Made by a program: the position numbers and the translations under genes. Positions 1-7,935 of a stretch of DNA of 64,000 nt are shown piece by piece. The stretch comes from Candidatus Dormiibacterota bacterium. GTDB taxonomy: Bacteria > Chloroflexota > Dormibacteria > Dormibacterales > Dormibacteraceae. Each line of letters begins with the position of its first letter. Position 1 is the first letter of the stretch. Under the pieces are notes generated by a model. The model saw only the letters and a program-made list of their open reading frames with translations, searched no databases and was not told the DNA's origin. The stretch is taken from NCBI GenBank assembly GCA_003139695.1, contig PLJM01000017.1, positions 124,001 through 188,000 on the forward strand. The letters run 5' to 3'.

Positions 1-35
1 CGATCAACCGTGTCAGAAAGGTGCGGTGGGTCGCC

Positions 36-1067
36 TTAAGGTGCAGGCGGGACCGAGGAGCCCAGCGGCTTGACCGATGTGGGTCTGCCGGGCGCCTGGC
101 CGTTAGGCGCGTAGTAAGCGCGCCAGATGAGACGGTGGATTGGCAGCCACCTCGGGATGTCGCGCAGGATCGGGATGAACGGCACCAGCGCGAGCAGGAA
201 CGTGAGGACCGTCATCAGGATGATGATCCCGAGGTCCGCGTTTCCCGCGTTCAACCCAAGGAAACCGGTGTCGCTGGTAAATGGAGGTACCTGGTACCAC
301 ATCGTGTACAGCCAGAGCCACGTCTGGCCGGGGTATGTTCCCGTCTCGTTCATCATGCCCCAGAGATCGCCACTCAGGTGCTCGTTCGCCGCCAGGCCGT
401 CGAAGTAGCCGCCGTCGCCCATGAACAGCAGCGGCTGCGTGTAGTCGGTCTGATAGAACCGGCCGTTGATCGCCAGCAGGCCATCGAGGCCACCGGTTTG
501 AGCTACCCCGAGCAGGTTCGACATCATCAGGGTCAGGGGTCCATAGTCACCGCTCGCGACGGTCACGTTGCCGTCTTTGACGGTGGCGTCGGCAAGGGCC
601 GTCGTGTAAGCGTCGAGCCACGCGGCCTGTTGGTCAGGCGTCGCCGCCTGCCACTGGGTTAGCGAGGCCGCGAGTGTGGAGTTGGTGAAGCTCGCGTGCT
701 TCAACGGGTCGATGACGTAGGCGTTAGCCGAGTCGATCGGAATCCGAACACCGAACCATGCCTGCGGAGCAATCGGTCCCCAGCTCTGAAACGCGTCGGG
801 CGTGGTGTTATAAGGTGCGCCGTACCCAGCGCTGGTAGTTGTGCCGGCCAGCTCGCCCGTCGCGGTGGTGACGAAGTCGACGGGATCGGCTTGCGACCAG
901 TTGGCGATGGTCACCGGCGCCACGTCTGGCGACGAGAGGAAGGCCGCGACCAGGATCGCCAGCACGCCGACGCCGGCCATGGCGAGAACGAGCTCCTTCA
1001 GGAGGTCGTACGGCACCATCCGCACTCCGCGGTAGTACTCCTCTTGGGTTTGGCCCATGGATTTCAT
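36..1067 (-). CDS. cytochrome b C-terminal/subunit IV-like membrane protein with large extracytoplasmic insert
   Basis: 343 residues. It sits directly behind a b6-type cytochrome b N-terminal half, so it probably supplies the second cytochrome b subunit (subunit IV role) of a quinol-oxidising bc complex in the cytoplasmic membrane. A hydrophobic helix is visible at about residues 23-45 and a second hydrophobic stretch at about 277-303. Between them lie some 230 mostly polar residues, rich in Thr, Ala, Gly and aromatics, predicted to be outside the cell. I do not see the PEWY quinol-site motif of ordinary subunit IV, so the assignment rests on position and topology. Its ATG overlaps the stop of the upstream gene by four bases (ATGA), implying translational coupling. 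The operon continues beyond the left edge. Confidence is high that it is a gene and moderate for the role. Confidence 0.7.
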   Translation of the reverse strand: MKSMGQTQEEYYRGVRMVPYDLLKELVLAMAGVGVLAILVAAFLSSPDVAPVTIANWSQADPVDFVTTATGELAGTTTSAGYGAPYNTTPDAFQSWGPIAPQAWFGVRIPIDSANAYVIDPLKHASFTNSTLAASLTQWQAATPDQQAAWLDAYTTALADATVKDGNVTVASGDYGPLTLMMSNLLGVAQTGGLDGLLAINGRFYQTDYTQPLLFMGDGGYFDGLAANEHLSGDLWGMMNETGTYPGQTWLWLYTMWYQVPPFTSDTGFLGLNAGNADLGIIILMTVLTFLLALVPFIPILRDIPRWLPIHRLIWRAYYAPNGQAPGRPTSVKPLGSSVPPAP

Positions 1068-1684
1068 GGGCGGGCACCCTCAGGGTCGATCGGCTTCACA
1101 ACTCCGCGCGCCCGCACCATGACGATGTGCGCGACGACGAGGAAGGTGACCCCGATCGGCAGCAGCATCACGTGCAGGCCGTACATCTGGCCGAAGTTCA
1201 AGACATTGAAGAAGGCACCGATCCCCGCTCCATTCATCGCGTCCTTGGCGTTCAGGGCGATGAACTGAGCGTCGAAGTTTTGCTGCGACAGGTAGCCGGT
1301 GAACGCAGTCAGGATGCTGATGCCGAAGATGACGACGCCGATCATCCACGTGGCTGCCCGGCCATTTCGCCAGCCCGCCATGAAGTACTGGCCCCACAGG
1401 TGCAAGACCATGAAAATGAAGAACAGCTGCACCGACCAGAAGTGGAGGCTGTTGAAGAATCTCCCCACGCTGGAGTCATGCCACCACTGTGGCCCGAAGA
1501 ACGAGAGGACCACTCCGCTGACGATGACCCAGGCCAGGGCGGCAATCGTGATGACGCCGAAGACGTATACCCACGAGCCGACGTAGTAAGGCTGACGGTC
1601 GGGGAGAAGATGGTCCATCGGAAGATGGCGATCCATCGCCTGGCGGACGCGCAGAGTCCAGCTGTCGCTATTTCGCGCTGACAT
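1064..1684 (-). CDS. cytochrome b6-type N-terminal cytochrome b subunit
   Basis: About 206 residues, the heme-bearing half of cytochrome b in a quinol:electron acceptor oxidoreductase. Numbered from the ATG at 1684, two histidine pairs are visible, H81/H95 and H171/H186, in hydrophobic helices. The 14 and 15 residue spacings match the b6 pattern as known for b6f complexes rather than the 14/14 of mitochondrial bc1. About four transmembrane helices are evident. A GTG at 1696 is also open, but the ATG at 1684 has GAGG six bases upstream and overlaps the preceding small gene by less. It is followed by the subunit IV-like gene with an ATGA overlap. The split b6/IV arrangement fits Gram-positive and Chloroflexota-type bc complexes. 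No Rieske or cytochrome c gene is inside the window. Confidence 0.88.
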   Translation of the reverse strand: MSARNSDSWTLRVRQAMDRHLPMDHLLPDRQPYYVGSWVYVFGVITIAALAWVIVSGVVLSFFGPQWWHDSSVGRFFNSLHFWSVQLFFIFMVLHLWGQYFMAGWRNGRAATWMIGVVIFGISILTAFTGYLSQQNFDAQFIALNAKDAMNGAGIGAFFNVLNFGQMYGLHVMLLPIGVTFLVVAHIVMVRARGVVKPIDPEGARP

Positions 1685-1820
1685 CGTCGGCCTCACCGTG
1701 GTTCGGGAACGGGGCCACCAGAGCGATCGCGAACACGACTAGCATGCCCAGGATCACCAGCAGATTTGGCCACGATATGAGGATGAAGCCCCAATGCAGG
1801 TAAGTCGCCGGGGATTCCAT
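1668..1820 (-). CDS. small single-helix membrane protein of the bc-complex locus
   Basis: About 50 residues from the ATG at 1820. An upstream in-frame ATG at 1928 would give 86 residues, but the added part is polar and unlike a membrane-protein N-terminus. The visible protein is one hydrophobic helix (about residues 10-33, after a YLHWGF segment) and a short acidic tail. It overlaps the start of the cytochrome b gene and is probably the first gene of the leftward operon. Size and position suggest an accessory or assembly subunit of the bc complex, but I recognise no named family. The start is uncertain: GACGAGG lies 14 bases before ATG 1820, further away than usual. Confidence 0.55.
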   Translation of the reverse strand: MESPATYLHWGFILISWPNLLVILGMLVVFAIALVAPFPNHGEADDVSAK

Positions 1821-2047
1821 GGCTAAAGTGTCCGCCTCGTCATCTCTAAAGGCGAGTTTGAACTCAGTATCGCGCGGCTGGGAGGGCCGATAGTCCCGTT
1901 CGGCAAGGGACCTTTGGCGAGCACGCACGCTGCGGCGGCTTTCGCGCCCAGAAGGTCACGCGCGTTGCCAACGTCATCGACCTGTCCACCGGCGATGGGG
2001 CTGAGCGAGTAACCGCCTAAGAAGCCACCTTTAGAGCCTGGGTTCTA

Positions 2048-2084
2048 GCGGCGCGCCCTATGCGGGGCGCCGCTTTTGTTTTTT
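2048..2084 (+). terminator. rho-independent terminator
   Basis: A GC-rich stem (2048-2058 pairing with 2064-2073, with one bulged base) is followed by a T-rich run at 2074-2084. The T-run orients it to plus-strand transcription, yet the only upstream plus-strand space without an annotated gene is about 1821-2047. What it terminates is unclear. Confidence 0.75.
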
Positions 2085-2119
2085 GTGGACGTCCTGCCGA
2101 GGCCAGGTTTCCAACGTAG

Positions 2120-2142
2120 GGGGCCGGCATAGCGCCGGCCCC
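2120..2142. other. perfect GC-rich hairpin
   Basis: A nine-base perfect stem (GGGGCCGGC with GCCGGCCCC) and a five-base loop lie 34 bases before the next gene. There is no T-run on either side, so it is not a classical terminator. It may be an operator or a structured element. Confidence 0.45.
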
Positions 2143-2176
2143 TCACTCGCTTCAAGGCTTCGGTATCGTGGGCCCC

Positions 2177-3055
2177 ATGAGCTCCCCGGTAGAAGGCGAG
2201 GCTCGATTGGAGATGATGGCTCCGCTCGCGCGGGCCTATGCGCACTCCGTCCCGGAACACCCTGTGGATGCCGGCTTATTTGGCCCGCAAAGCCTGGTCT
2301 GGAGGGTCAACCGCGATCGAGCCTTCCCGCTCGCGGGCATGCGCTCCCTCATGGTCCAGGCTCTGCATCCGCTCGCCATGGCCGGCGTGGCCGAGCACAG
2401 CGATTGGCGGCGTGACCCTTTTGGCCGCCTTGCCGCCACCAGCGGCTACGTTCTAACTGTCACCTATGGCGACGCCGCCGCCGCTAACGCCGCAGCGGCC
2501 CGGGTACGCACCGTGCACGCGCACGTCCGAGGCACCGACGCGGTGACAGGTCTCCCTTATCGCGCCGATGATCCTGATCTGCTGCTGTGGGTCCACGCCG
2601 GGATGGTGGATTCGATAGTGCAGGTCGTGCAGCGCTACGGCCGCGGCCTCGATGCGATCGAGGCTGATCGCTACGTGGCCGAGATGGTGCCTTTCGCCGT
2701 GATCGTCGGCGTGCCGCCGGAGCTGGTTCCGTCGAGCGTGCAGGCTCTGCGCGCGTACATCGAGTCGGTAGATCTCCGCCAGGCCACGCCGGCGGCGCGT
2801 GAAGCCATCGGCATCGTCCTCGATCCGCCTGGCCTCAGCCCCGACCTTCGCGAGCTGTGGCACGAGCTCGGCCAGGTGGCGATCGGGACCCTGCCCGATT
2901 GGGCTCGTGAGATGTACGGCTTCGCGGAACCCCCGGCGGAATCGATGGAGCGCGAACCGGTGAGGCAGCTCATCGGCGCTGTGGACCTGATGTTCGAATC
3001 ACTGCCCGGCGTCATCGAGGCCAGAGAGCGCATCGAGCTCCGCACGCGCGGTTGA
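2177..3055 (+). CDS. DUF2236 / MpaB-type oxygenase-like protein
   Basis: About 292 residues. The sequence resembles the DUF2236 family (related to rubber oxygenase Lcp and MpaB, heme or metal-dependent proteins): an N-terminal WRVNRDRA-type segment, an RSLMVQALHPLAMAGVAEHS segment with conserved His, and the WVHAGMVDS helix. The substrate is unknown; family members act on hydrophobic substrates. I prefer the ATG at 2177 because TATCGT at 2164-2169 is a plausible -10 box seven bases before it, consistent with a leaderless message. A GTG at 2168 is the alternative. The TGA overlaps the TTG start of the AarF-like kinase gene, so the two are probably one operon. Confidence 0.82.
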   Translation: MSSPVEGEARLEMMAPLARAYAHSVPEHPVDAGLFGPQSLVWRVNRDRAFPLAGMRSLMVQALHPLAMAGVAEHSDWRRDPFGRLAATSGYVLTVTYGDAAAANAAAARVRTVHAHVRGTDAVTGLPYRADDPDLLLWVHAGMVDSIVQVVQRYGRGLDAIEADRYVAEMVPFAVIVGVPPELVPSSVQALRAYIESVDLRQATPAAREAIGIVLDPPGLSPDLRELWHELGQVAIGTLPDWAREMYGFAEPPAESMEREPVRQLIGAVDLMFESLPGVIEARERIELRTRG

Positions 3056-4458
3056 GCAAAACGCCACCAGGCGCAGCCATGCTTCAGTCCAGGCTCGGCC
3101 GCGCGGGTGCCCTGGGCCGTCTTGCTCTGCGGATTGGCGGGCGCTATCTCGCTGGGTCGCCTCGCTTGATCTTCGCGTCGGTCGAGAGGCGCACTGAGCT
3201 GCGTCACGACCTTGCCCTGCGGACTGCCGACGATGTGGCCGAGGAGCTCGGCTCCATGAAAGGCGTGTTGATGAAGCTGGGCCAGATGGCCAGCTACATC
3301 GACGACGACATGCCGCTGACGTTCCGCGCCGCCATGGCCCGGCTCCAGCATCGGGCGCCGCCGATGAGCGAAGGCCTTGCGTCGTCGGTGATCCGTGAGG
3401 AGCTGGGCGGCGATCCTGAGACGATCTTTGCGCGCTGGGACCCGGTCCCGTTTGCGGCGGCGTCGATCGGCCAGGTCCATCGCGCCATCACGCGACAGGG
3501 CCGCGCCGTCGCCGTCAAAGTTCAGTACCCGGGCATCGCGCGCAGCATCACCTCCGACCTGCGCAACGTAGGCCTGCTGCGCAGGATCGCCGCGGCGGCT
3601 TTCCCCGGCCTTGATACGCGGTCTCTGGTGGAGGAGCTGGGGGAGAGGCTGCAGGCAGAGGTCGACTACACGCTCGAAGCCGGCAATCAGGAGCTCTTCG
3701 CAAAGTATTTCGCGGGGCATCCTTTCATCCACATCCCCGAGGTGGTCAGAGAGCTGAGCACAGCCAGGGTGCTCACCAGCCAGCTGGTAGCCGGCTCACG
3801 CTTTGAGGAGCTGCAGGGCTGGGATCAGCGCGAGCGTGACATGGCCGCGGAGACCATCTACAGGTTCGTATTCCGCAGCCTGTACAGGCTCCACGCTTTC
3901 AACGGAGACCCTCACCCTGGGAACTATCTGTTTCACGGCCGGGGCCGTGTGAGCTTTCTCGATTTCGGTTTGACCAAGCGTTTTACCGATGAGGACCTCG
4001 CCCCGTTGATCGACGGCGTGCGTTTCATGGTCATTGATGGCGACGGCGACAGCTTTCGCAAGGCGATGGAGCGCGCAGGCTTCCTCCAGCCGGGCGCGCC
4101 GGTGCCCACGCAGGCGGTCGTCGATCGCTTCGGACACTTCTACGGCACCGTGATGCGCGACGCACCGATGACGATCACGCCGGCGTACGCGTCGGCGATC
4201 GTGAAGCGTTTCTTCGACGCACGCAACCCGCTTGCGCCTTACAGCGACGTTCCACGCACGTACGCGATCCTGCAGCGCATCAACCTCGGCCTCTACGCGG
4301 TGCTCGGCAGCCTCAACGCCACGGCCAACTGGCGGCGCCTCGCCGAGGAGATCTGGCCGTTCGTCAACGGTCCGGCTTCGACCCCGATTGGCGAGGCAGA
4401 GGCGAAGTGGTACGAAGGGCGCGAGAAGTACCACGCTCCGCTGGACCGCACCGCCTGA
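3052..4458 (+). CDS. AarF/ABC1/UbiB family atypical kinase
   Basis: 468 residues, the usual size of the UbiB/ADCK family, whose members have ATPase activity and support isoprenoid-quinone or lipid metabolism at membranes. Visible signatures are KLGQ at residues 75-78, the alanine-rich AAASIGQVH loop at about 135-143 that replaces the normal P-loop, the lysine K156 in the VAVKVQYPG strand, D286 to N291 in DPHPGN, and D304 in LDFGLTKRF. The TTG start at 3052 overlaps the upstream TGA. An in-frame ATG at 3079 is possible. No ubiquinone or menaquinone biosynthesis gene is adjacent, so the exact substrate cannot be told. The DUF2236 partner upstream hints at a shared lipid-related task (inference). 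Confidence 0.9.
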   Translation: MSKTPPGAAMLQSRLGRAGALGRLALRIGGRYLAGSPRLIFASVERRTELRHDLALRTADDVAEELGSMKGVLMKLGQMASYIDDDMPLTFRAAMARLQHRAPPMSEGLASSVIREELGGDPETIFARWDPVPFAAASIGQVHRAITRQGRAVAVKVQYPGIARSITSDLRNVGLLRRIAAAAFPGLDTRSLVEELGERLQAEVDYTLEAGNQELFAKYFAGHPFIHIPEVVRELSTARVLTSQLVAGSRFEELQGWDQRERDMAAETIYRFVFRSLYRLHAFNGDPHPGNYLFHGRGRVSFLDFGLTKRFTDEDLAPLIDGVRFMVIDGDGDSFRKAMERAGFLQPGAPVPTQAVVDRFGHFYGTVMRDAPMTITPAYASAIVKRFFDARNPLAPYSDVPRTYAILQRINLGLYAVLGSLNATANWRRLAEEIWPFVNGPASTPIGEAEAKWYEGREKYHAPLDRTA

Positions 4459-4536
4459 CAGACGCGGTCTGATCGGCTGAATCGTCGGCAGGCGCTGCGC
4501 ATGCGCCGCCGAAAGACCTTGATGAGCCGGGACCCT

Positions 4537-4551
4537 GGACCCTAAGGCCCC
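4537..4551 (-). promoter_or_regulatory. DevR/DosR-like box (site A)
   Basis: Read on the minus strand this is GGGGCCTTAGGGTCC, a match to the GGGTCCTTCGGCCCT boxes at 11550 and 12020. It lies in the 208-base gap before the 4667 gene, inside a wider CCCTGG...CCAGGG inverted repeat. It is the weakest of the five copies and is about 116 bases from the gene start. Confidence 0.45.
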
Positions 4552-4666
4552 AGGGCCGATCGGCAGGCGACCCCGAGTCAGCCTCGCTGTTCACTTGTCT
4601 CAGAGCCGTCCAAAGCTCAAAAAAGCCTCGTGAGAGGCCAAATCCCCAAATTCAAGGAGAGACAAG

Positions 4667-5296
4667 ATGAACAAGGCAATTCGGTGGCGGATCGTCAGCT
4701 TGCAGGCGATGCTGGTAGTGATCCTGGCGGCGTCGTCAGGCTTCCTCTTCTACCAGGGCAGCTTCGTGACCGGGATGGTGCACGACCAACTGGTCGCGCA
4801 GCAGATCTCCTTCCCGGGCGCCGACCAGATCAAGGCCGGCGGTTCTCTTGACCCGGCCAAGTTCTCGGCCGAAATTCGAAACTACGCCGGCCAGGCGGTC
4901 GACAACGGCGACAAGGCCAGGGTCTACGCGAACGTCTTCATCGGCGTGCACCTGGCGGGCGTGGCCGGTGGCAAGACTTACTCTCAGGTCAGCACTGCCG
5001 CAAGTGCGCTGAACGCTCAGCTCGCCACGACTGCGACCACGGACCCCAACTACGCCACCCTTCAGGCGCAGGCGGCGACACTCGCCGGCCAGAAGGCGAC
5101 GCTGTTCCAAGGCGAGATGCTTCGAGGCACCCTGCTCAACTCGTGGGGCTGGTGGACGGTCGGCGTCTACACCACCTACGCCGCCATCGGACTCATGATC
5201 GCGGCGCTGGTCGTCCTCGGCGCGCTGGTCTTCGAGCTGCAGACCGCAGCCCGCAAGCAGGAACCGATGATGGTCGTGCAGACGATCGCAGCCTGA
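4667..5296 (+). CDS. unrecognised two-helix membrane protein
   Basis: 209 residues that I cannot assign to a family. It has an N-terminal hydrophobic helix at about residues 10-30 with a basic N-terminus. An extracytoplasmic region of about 130 residues follows, rich in Ala, Gln and Thr with helical periodicity. A second helix lies at about 168-190 and a short cytoplasmic tail closes the protein. The topology resembles a small sensor or envelope protein. AAGGAGA seven bases before the ATG is a strong ribosome-binding site. It stands alone, bounded by a clear terminator at 5315-5349. A DevR-like box lies upstream, so it may belong to the regulon of the two-component pair at 9221-11508 (inference). 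Confidence 0.75.
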   Translation: MNKAIRWRIVSLQAMLVVILAASSGFLFYQGSFVTGMVHDQLVAQQISFPGADQIKAGGSLDPAKFSAEIRNYAGQAVDNGDKARVYANVFIGVHLAGVAGGKTYSQVSTAASALNAQLATTATTDPNYATLQAQAATLAGQKATLFQGEMLRGTLLNSWGWWTVGVYTTYAAIGLMIAALVVLGALVFELQTAARKQEPMMVVQTIAA

Positions 5297-5314
5297 CTGT
5301 TTTTAGGACGGCGC

Positions 5315-5349
5315 ACTCCGGCGGGCTCGGCCTGCCGGAGTTTCTTTTG
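5315..5349 (+). terminator. rho-independent terminator
   Basis: An eleven-base stem ACTCCGGCGGG/CCTGCCGGAGT, with one G-T pair and a CTCGG loop, runs into TTTCTTTT. It ends transcription of the membrane-protein gene that stops at 5296. Confidence 0.85.
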
Positions 5350-5410
5350 GCACGGGAATTCGAGTTGCCTGTCAACATCCCAGCCTCCGTTTCTAGTTAG
5401 ATAAGCGGGT

Positions 5411-6172
5411 ATGGCGATATCCGAACCTGTCGCCCGGCCTGTTGCGGCAGACCGCACAGGCGTCAAGAACCCCTACAGCGTCCTGCCCAACTGGCTGTAC
5501 CCAGCCTTTGTCGTCGTCGCCCTCAGCCTCTTCGGCGCCTATGCCCTGTGGGTCGTCTTCTTCCAGCCACTGGGCTACGTCATGCCTTACCTCAGCCCCT
5601 TCGACTCGCCTCCGATCACCCTCGGGCGGATTCCGCCAGCTATCTGGGTGGCGTGGGCGCCGCTCGTCTTCCGCCTCTCCTGCTACTACTACCGGAAGGC
5701 ATATTTCCGCTCGTTCTTCGGGCACCCAAGGTCGTGTGCGGTGCCCGAACCCAAGCGCCGATATCGAGGCGAGACGGCCTTCCCGTGGGTCTTCAACAAC
5801 TTCCACAGGTTCGCCTTTTACGCGACAGTGGTCCAGGTCGGGTTTCTTTGGTTCGACGCTGTTATCGCGTTCGACTTTGGTGGGCGGTTTGGCGTCGGCT
5901 TCGGCAGCGTGCTCATGCTCGCCAACGTCCTCCTCCTCTCTGGGTACACCTTCGGCTGTCACGCTTTCCGCCATCTCGCCGGCGGAGACCTCGACTGCTT
6001 CTCGTGCTCGCTCGCGGCTCGCGCCCGTCACCGGCTGTGGAGGGGCGTCACGATCCTCAACATCAAGCACGACCGCTGGGCCTGGGCAAGCCTGTTCACG
6101 GTAGCGGCGACAGACATCTACATCCGACTCCTCCTGGCGGGCGTTCTGCACGACCCGCGGTGGGTCTCGTGA
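5411..6172 (+). CDS. sdhC: succinate dehydrogenase membrane anchor (mycobacterial Sdh1-like)
   Basis: 253 residues with about five transmembrane helices, much larger than an ordinary SdhC and matching the single-chain anchor of the Sdh1-type complex of actinobacteria. It anchors SdhA and SdhB and passes electrons to quinone. Striking conserved-looking residues are C183, H184 and H188 (CHAFRH) followed by C196 and C199 (CFSC). A membrane-embedded Rieske-type cluster is established for mycobacterial Sdh1, and I infer these could be cluster ligands here. H132 (NNFHRF) could serve heme or quinone. The gene overlaps the sdhA GTG (GTGA) and forms an sdhCAB operon preceded by a terminator. Confidence 0.82.
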   Translation: MAISEPVARPVAADRTGVKNPYSVLPNWLYPAFVVVALSLFGAYALWVVFFQPLGYVMPYLSPFDSPPITLGRIPPAIWVAWAPLVFRLSCYYYRKAYFRSFFGHPRSCAVPEPKRRYRGETAFPWVFNNFHRFAFYATVVQVGFLWFDAVIAFDFGGRFGVGFGSVLMLANVLLLSGYTFGCHAFRHLAGGDLDCFSCSLAARARHRLWRGVTILNIKHDRWAWASLFTVAATDIYIRLLLAGVLHDPRWVS

Positions 6173-7935
6173 GCGCTGCCGCATACGAGACAGTCGAGAC
6201 CGATGTGCTCGTCATGGGCGCGGGAGGCGCCGGCCTGCGCGGGGCGATCGCCGCGGCGGAAGCCGGCGCCCGCGTGCTGATCGTCTGCAAGTCGCTTCTT
6301 GGCAAGGCCCACACGGTGATGGCCGAGGGAGGGGTTGCTGCCGCTATGCACAACGTCGCCTACCAGGACTCGTGGGAGGTGCATTTCGCCGACACCATGA
6401 AGGGCGGCAAGTTAATCAATAACTGGCACATGGCCGAGCTTCATGCAAAGGAATCGCCAGAACGGGTGCTGGAGCTCGAGCGCTGGGGCGCCGTTTTCGA
6501 CCGCACGTGGCAGGGTCGCATCCACCAGCGGCCATTTGGCGCCCACACCTATCCGCGTCTCGCTCACATCGGAGACCGCACAGGGCTCGAGCTGATAAGG
6601 ACTCTCCAGGACCGCGTCGTGCATACAACAGGTGTCGAGGTGCACATGGAAGTGACGGTGTTCGCGCTCCTGAAATCCGAAGGAAGGGTTGGCGGAGCGC
6701 TCGCCTACCGCCGCGCTGACGGCTCGTTGGTTCTCTACCGTTTCGGTGCACTGCTGCTCGCGACAGGCGGGGCGGGGAAGATGTACCGCGTCACATCGAA
6801 CTCGTGGGAGAGCACTGGCGACGGCACCGCGCTTGCATACGAGGCAGGCGCGCAGCTCCGCGACATGGAGATGGTCCAGTTCCACCCCACCGGCATGGTC
6901 TGGCCGGTGGGCGTCCGAGGCCTCCTGGTCACGGAGGGCGTTCGCGGCGAGGGAGGCCTGCTGCGCAACAAGGATGGTCAGCGCTTCATGGAGCGTTACG
7001 ACCCCGACCGAATGGAGCTCTCGTCGCGCGACGTCGTCGCTCGGGCGATTAATTCGGAGGTCGAGGCGGGGAGGGGTACGCCTCATGGCGGCGCTTATCT
7101 CGACATCACACACCGGAGCCCCGAATTCATAAAGCGCAAGCTGCCGTCGATGTATGAGCAGTTCTTGAAGCTGGCCAAGGTCGACATCACCAAGCAGCCG
7201 ATGGAGGTGGCGCCGACCATCCATTACCAGATGGGTGGCGTGCGCGTCGATGCGGAGACCGCCGCCAGCAGCGTGGCCGGACTGTACGCGGCCGGCGAGG
7301 TGGCCTCGGGCCTGCACGGAGGCAACCGATTGGGCGGCAACTCGCTCAGCGACCTGCTGGTGTTCGGCAAGCGCGCCGGCGACGCCGCAGCCGCGTCCGC
7401 CAAGAAAAATCCCAAGGCGGCAGCGGCGGGGATCGATCCTGCCGAGATCGAGCACGCGATCGCAACGCTGATGGCTCCCCTCGATCGTCCCGAGGGCGAG
7501 AACCCTTACCGGCTGATGGCAGAGATCCAGGACGTGATGACGGAGCACGCCCCGATCGTCCGCGACGAAGCCGGGCTGGCTGCCGGTCTCGAGAAGCTCG
7601 ATGGTCTGCGAGCTCGAGCGGAGGTGTGCGGGACCGGCGGCGGCCAAAGCCTCGCGTTCAATCCAGGCTGGCACACCGCACACGACCTTCGTTCGCTGCT
7701 GGTCAACGCCGAAGCCCTTCTGCGCTCCGCATTGGTCAGGAAGGAGAGCCGAGGAGCCCACGCTCGCTCGGACTTTCCCAAGACCGACGACCAGCTTGCC
7801 TCCGTCAACTTTGTGGTGGAGAAGACGGCCGGCGGCATGCAGGTGAGGCCGGAACCGCGGCCTCCCATGCCCGAGTACCTGGCCGATGCCGTGCAGCGCT
7901 CCTACGCCCTCTACACGCCCGAGGAGATGGAATGA
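6169..7935 (+). CDS. sdhA: succinate dehydrogenase/fumarate reductase flavoprotein subunit
   Basis: 588 residues, the usual SdhA length. It oxidises succinate to fumarate with covalently bound FAD. The dinucleotide fold GAGGAGLRGA is at residues 18-27. H48 in KAHTVMAEGG is the expected FAD-linked histidine. The later HGGNRLGGNSL segment is the typical C-terminal FAD/catalytic region. The reading frame stays open far upstream, but the family N-terminus begins at the GTG at 6169, which overlaps the sdhC stop. The TGA is immediately followed by the sdhB ATG with no gap, so the subunits are made from one transcript. I could not settle from sequence alone whether the complex runs as a dehydrogenase or a fumarate reductase. 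Confidence 0.96.
   Translation: MSAAAYETVETDVLVMGAGGAGLRGAIAAAEAGARVLIVCKSLLGKAHTVMAEGGVAAAMHNVAYQDSWEVHFADTMKGGKLINNWHMAELHAKESPERVLELERWGAVFDRTWQGRIHQRPFGAHTYPRLAHIGDRTGLELIRTLQDRVVHTTGVEVHMEVTVFALLKSEGRVGGALAYRRADGSLVLYRFGALLLATGGAGKMYRVTSNSWESTGDGTALAYEAGAQLRDMEMVQFHPTGMVWPVGVRGLLVTEGVRGEGGLLRNKDGQRFMERYDPDRMELSSRDVVARAINSEVEAGRGTPHGGAYLDITHRSPEFIKRKLPSMYEQFLKLAKVDITKQPMEVAPTIHYQMGGVRVDAETAASSVAGLYAAGEVASGLHGGNRLGGNSLSDLLVFGKRAGDAAAASAKKNPKAAAAGIDPAEIEHAIATLMAPLDRPEGENPYRLMAEIQDVMTEHAPIVRDEAGLAAGLEKLDGLRARAEVCGTGGGQSLAFNPGWHTAHDLRSLLVNAEALLRSALVRKESRGAHARSDFPKTDDQLASVNFVVEKTAGGMQVRPEPRPPMPEYLADAVQRSYALYTPEEME

Noticed and set aside
1929-2022. Small plus-strand gene ending at a TAA near 2020
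   Set aside because: The frame is bounded upstream by a stop at about 1859 and has no ATG, GTG or TTG in a plausible position, nor a ribosome-binding site.
5548-6168. Long open frame upstream of and continuous with sdhA
   Set aside because: It is antiphase to the clear sdhC-like membrane protein, has no membrane or flavoprotein features, and the SdhA family begins at the GTG at 6169.
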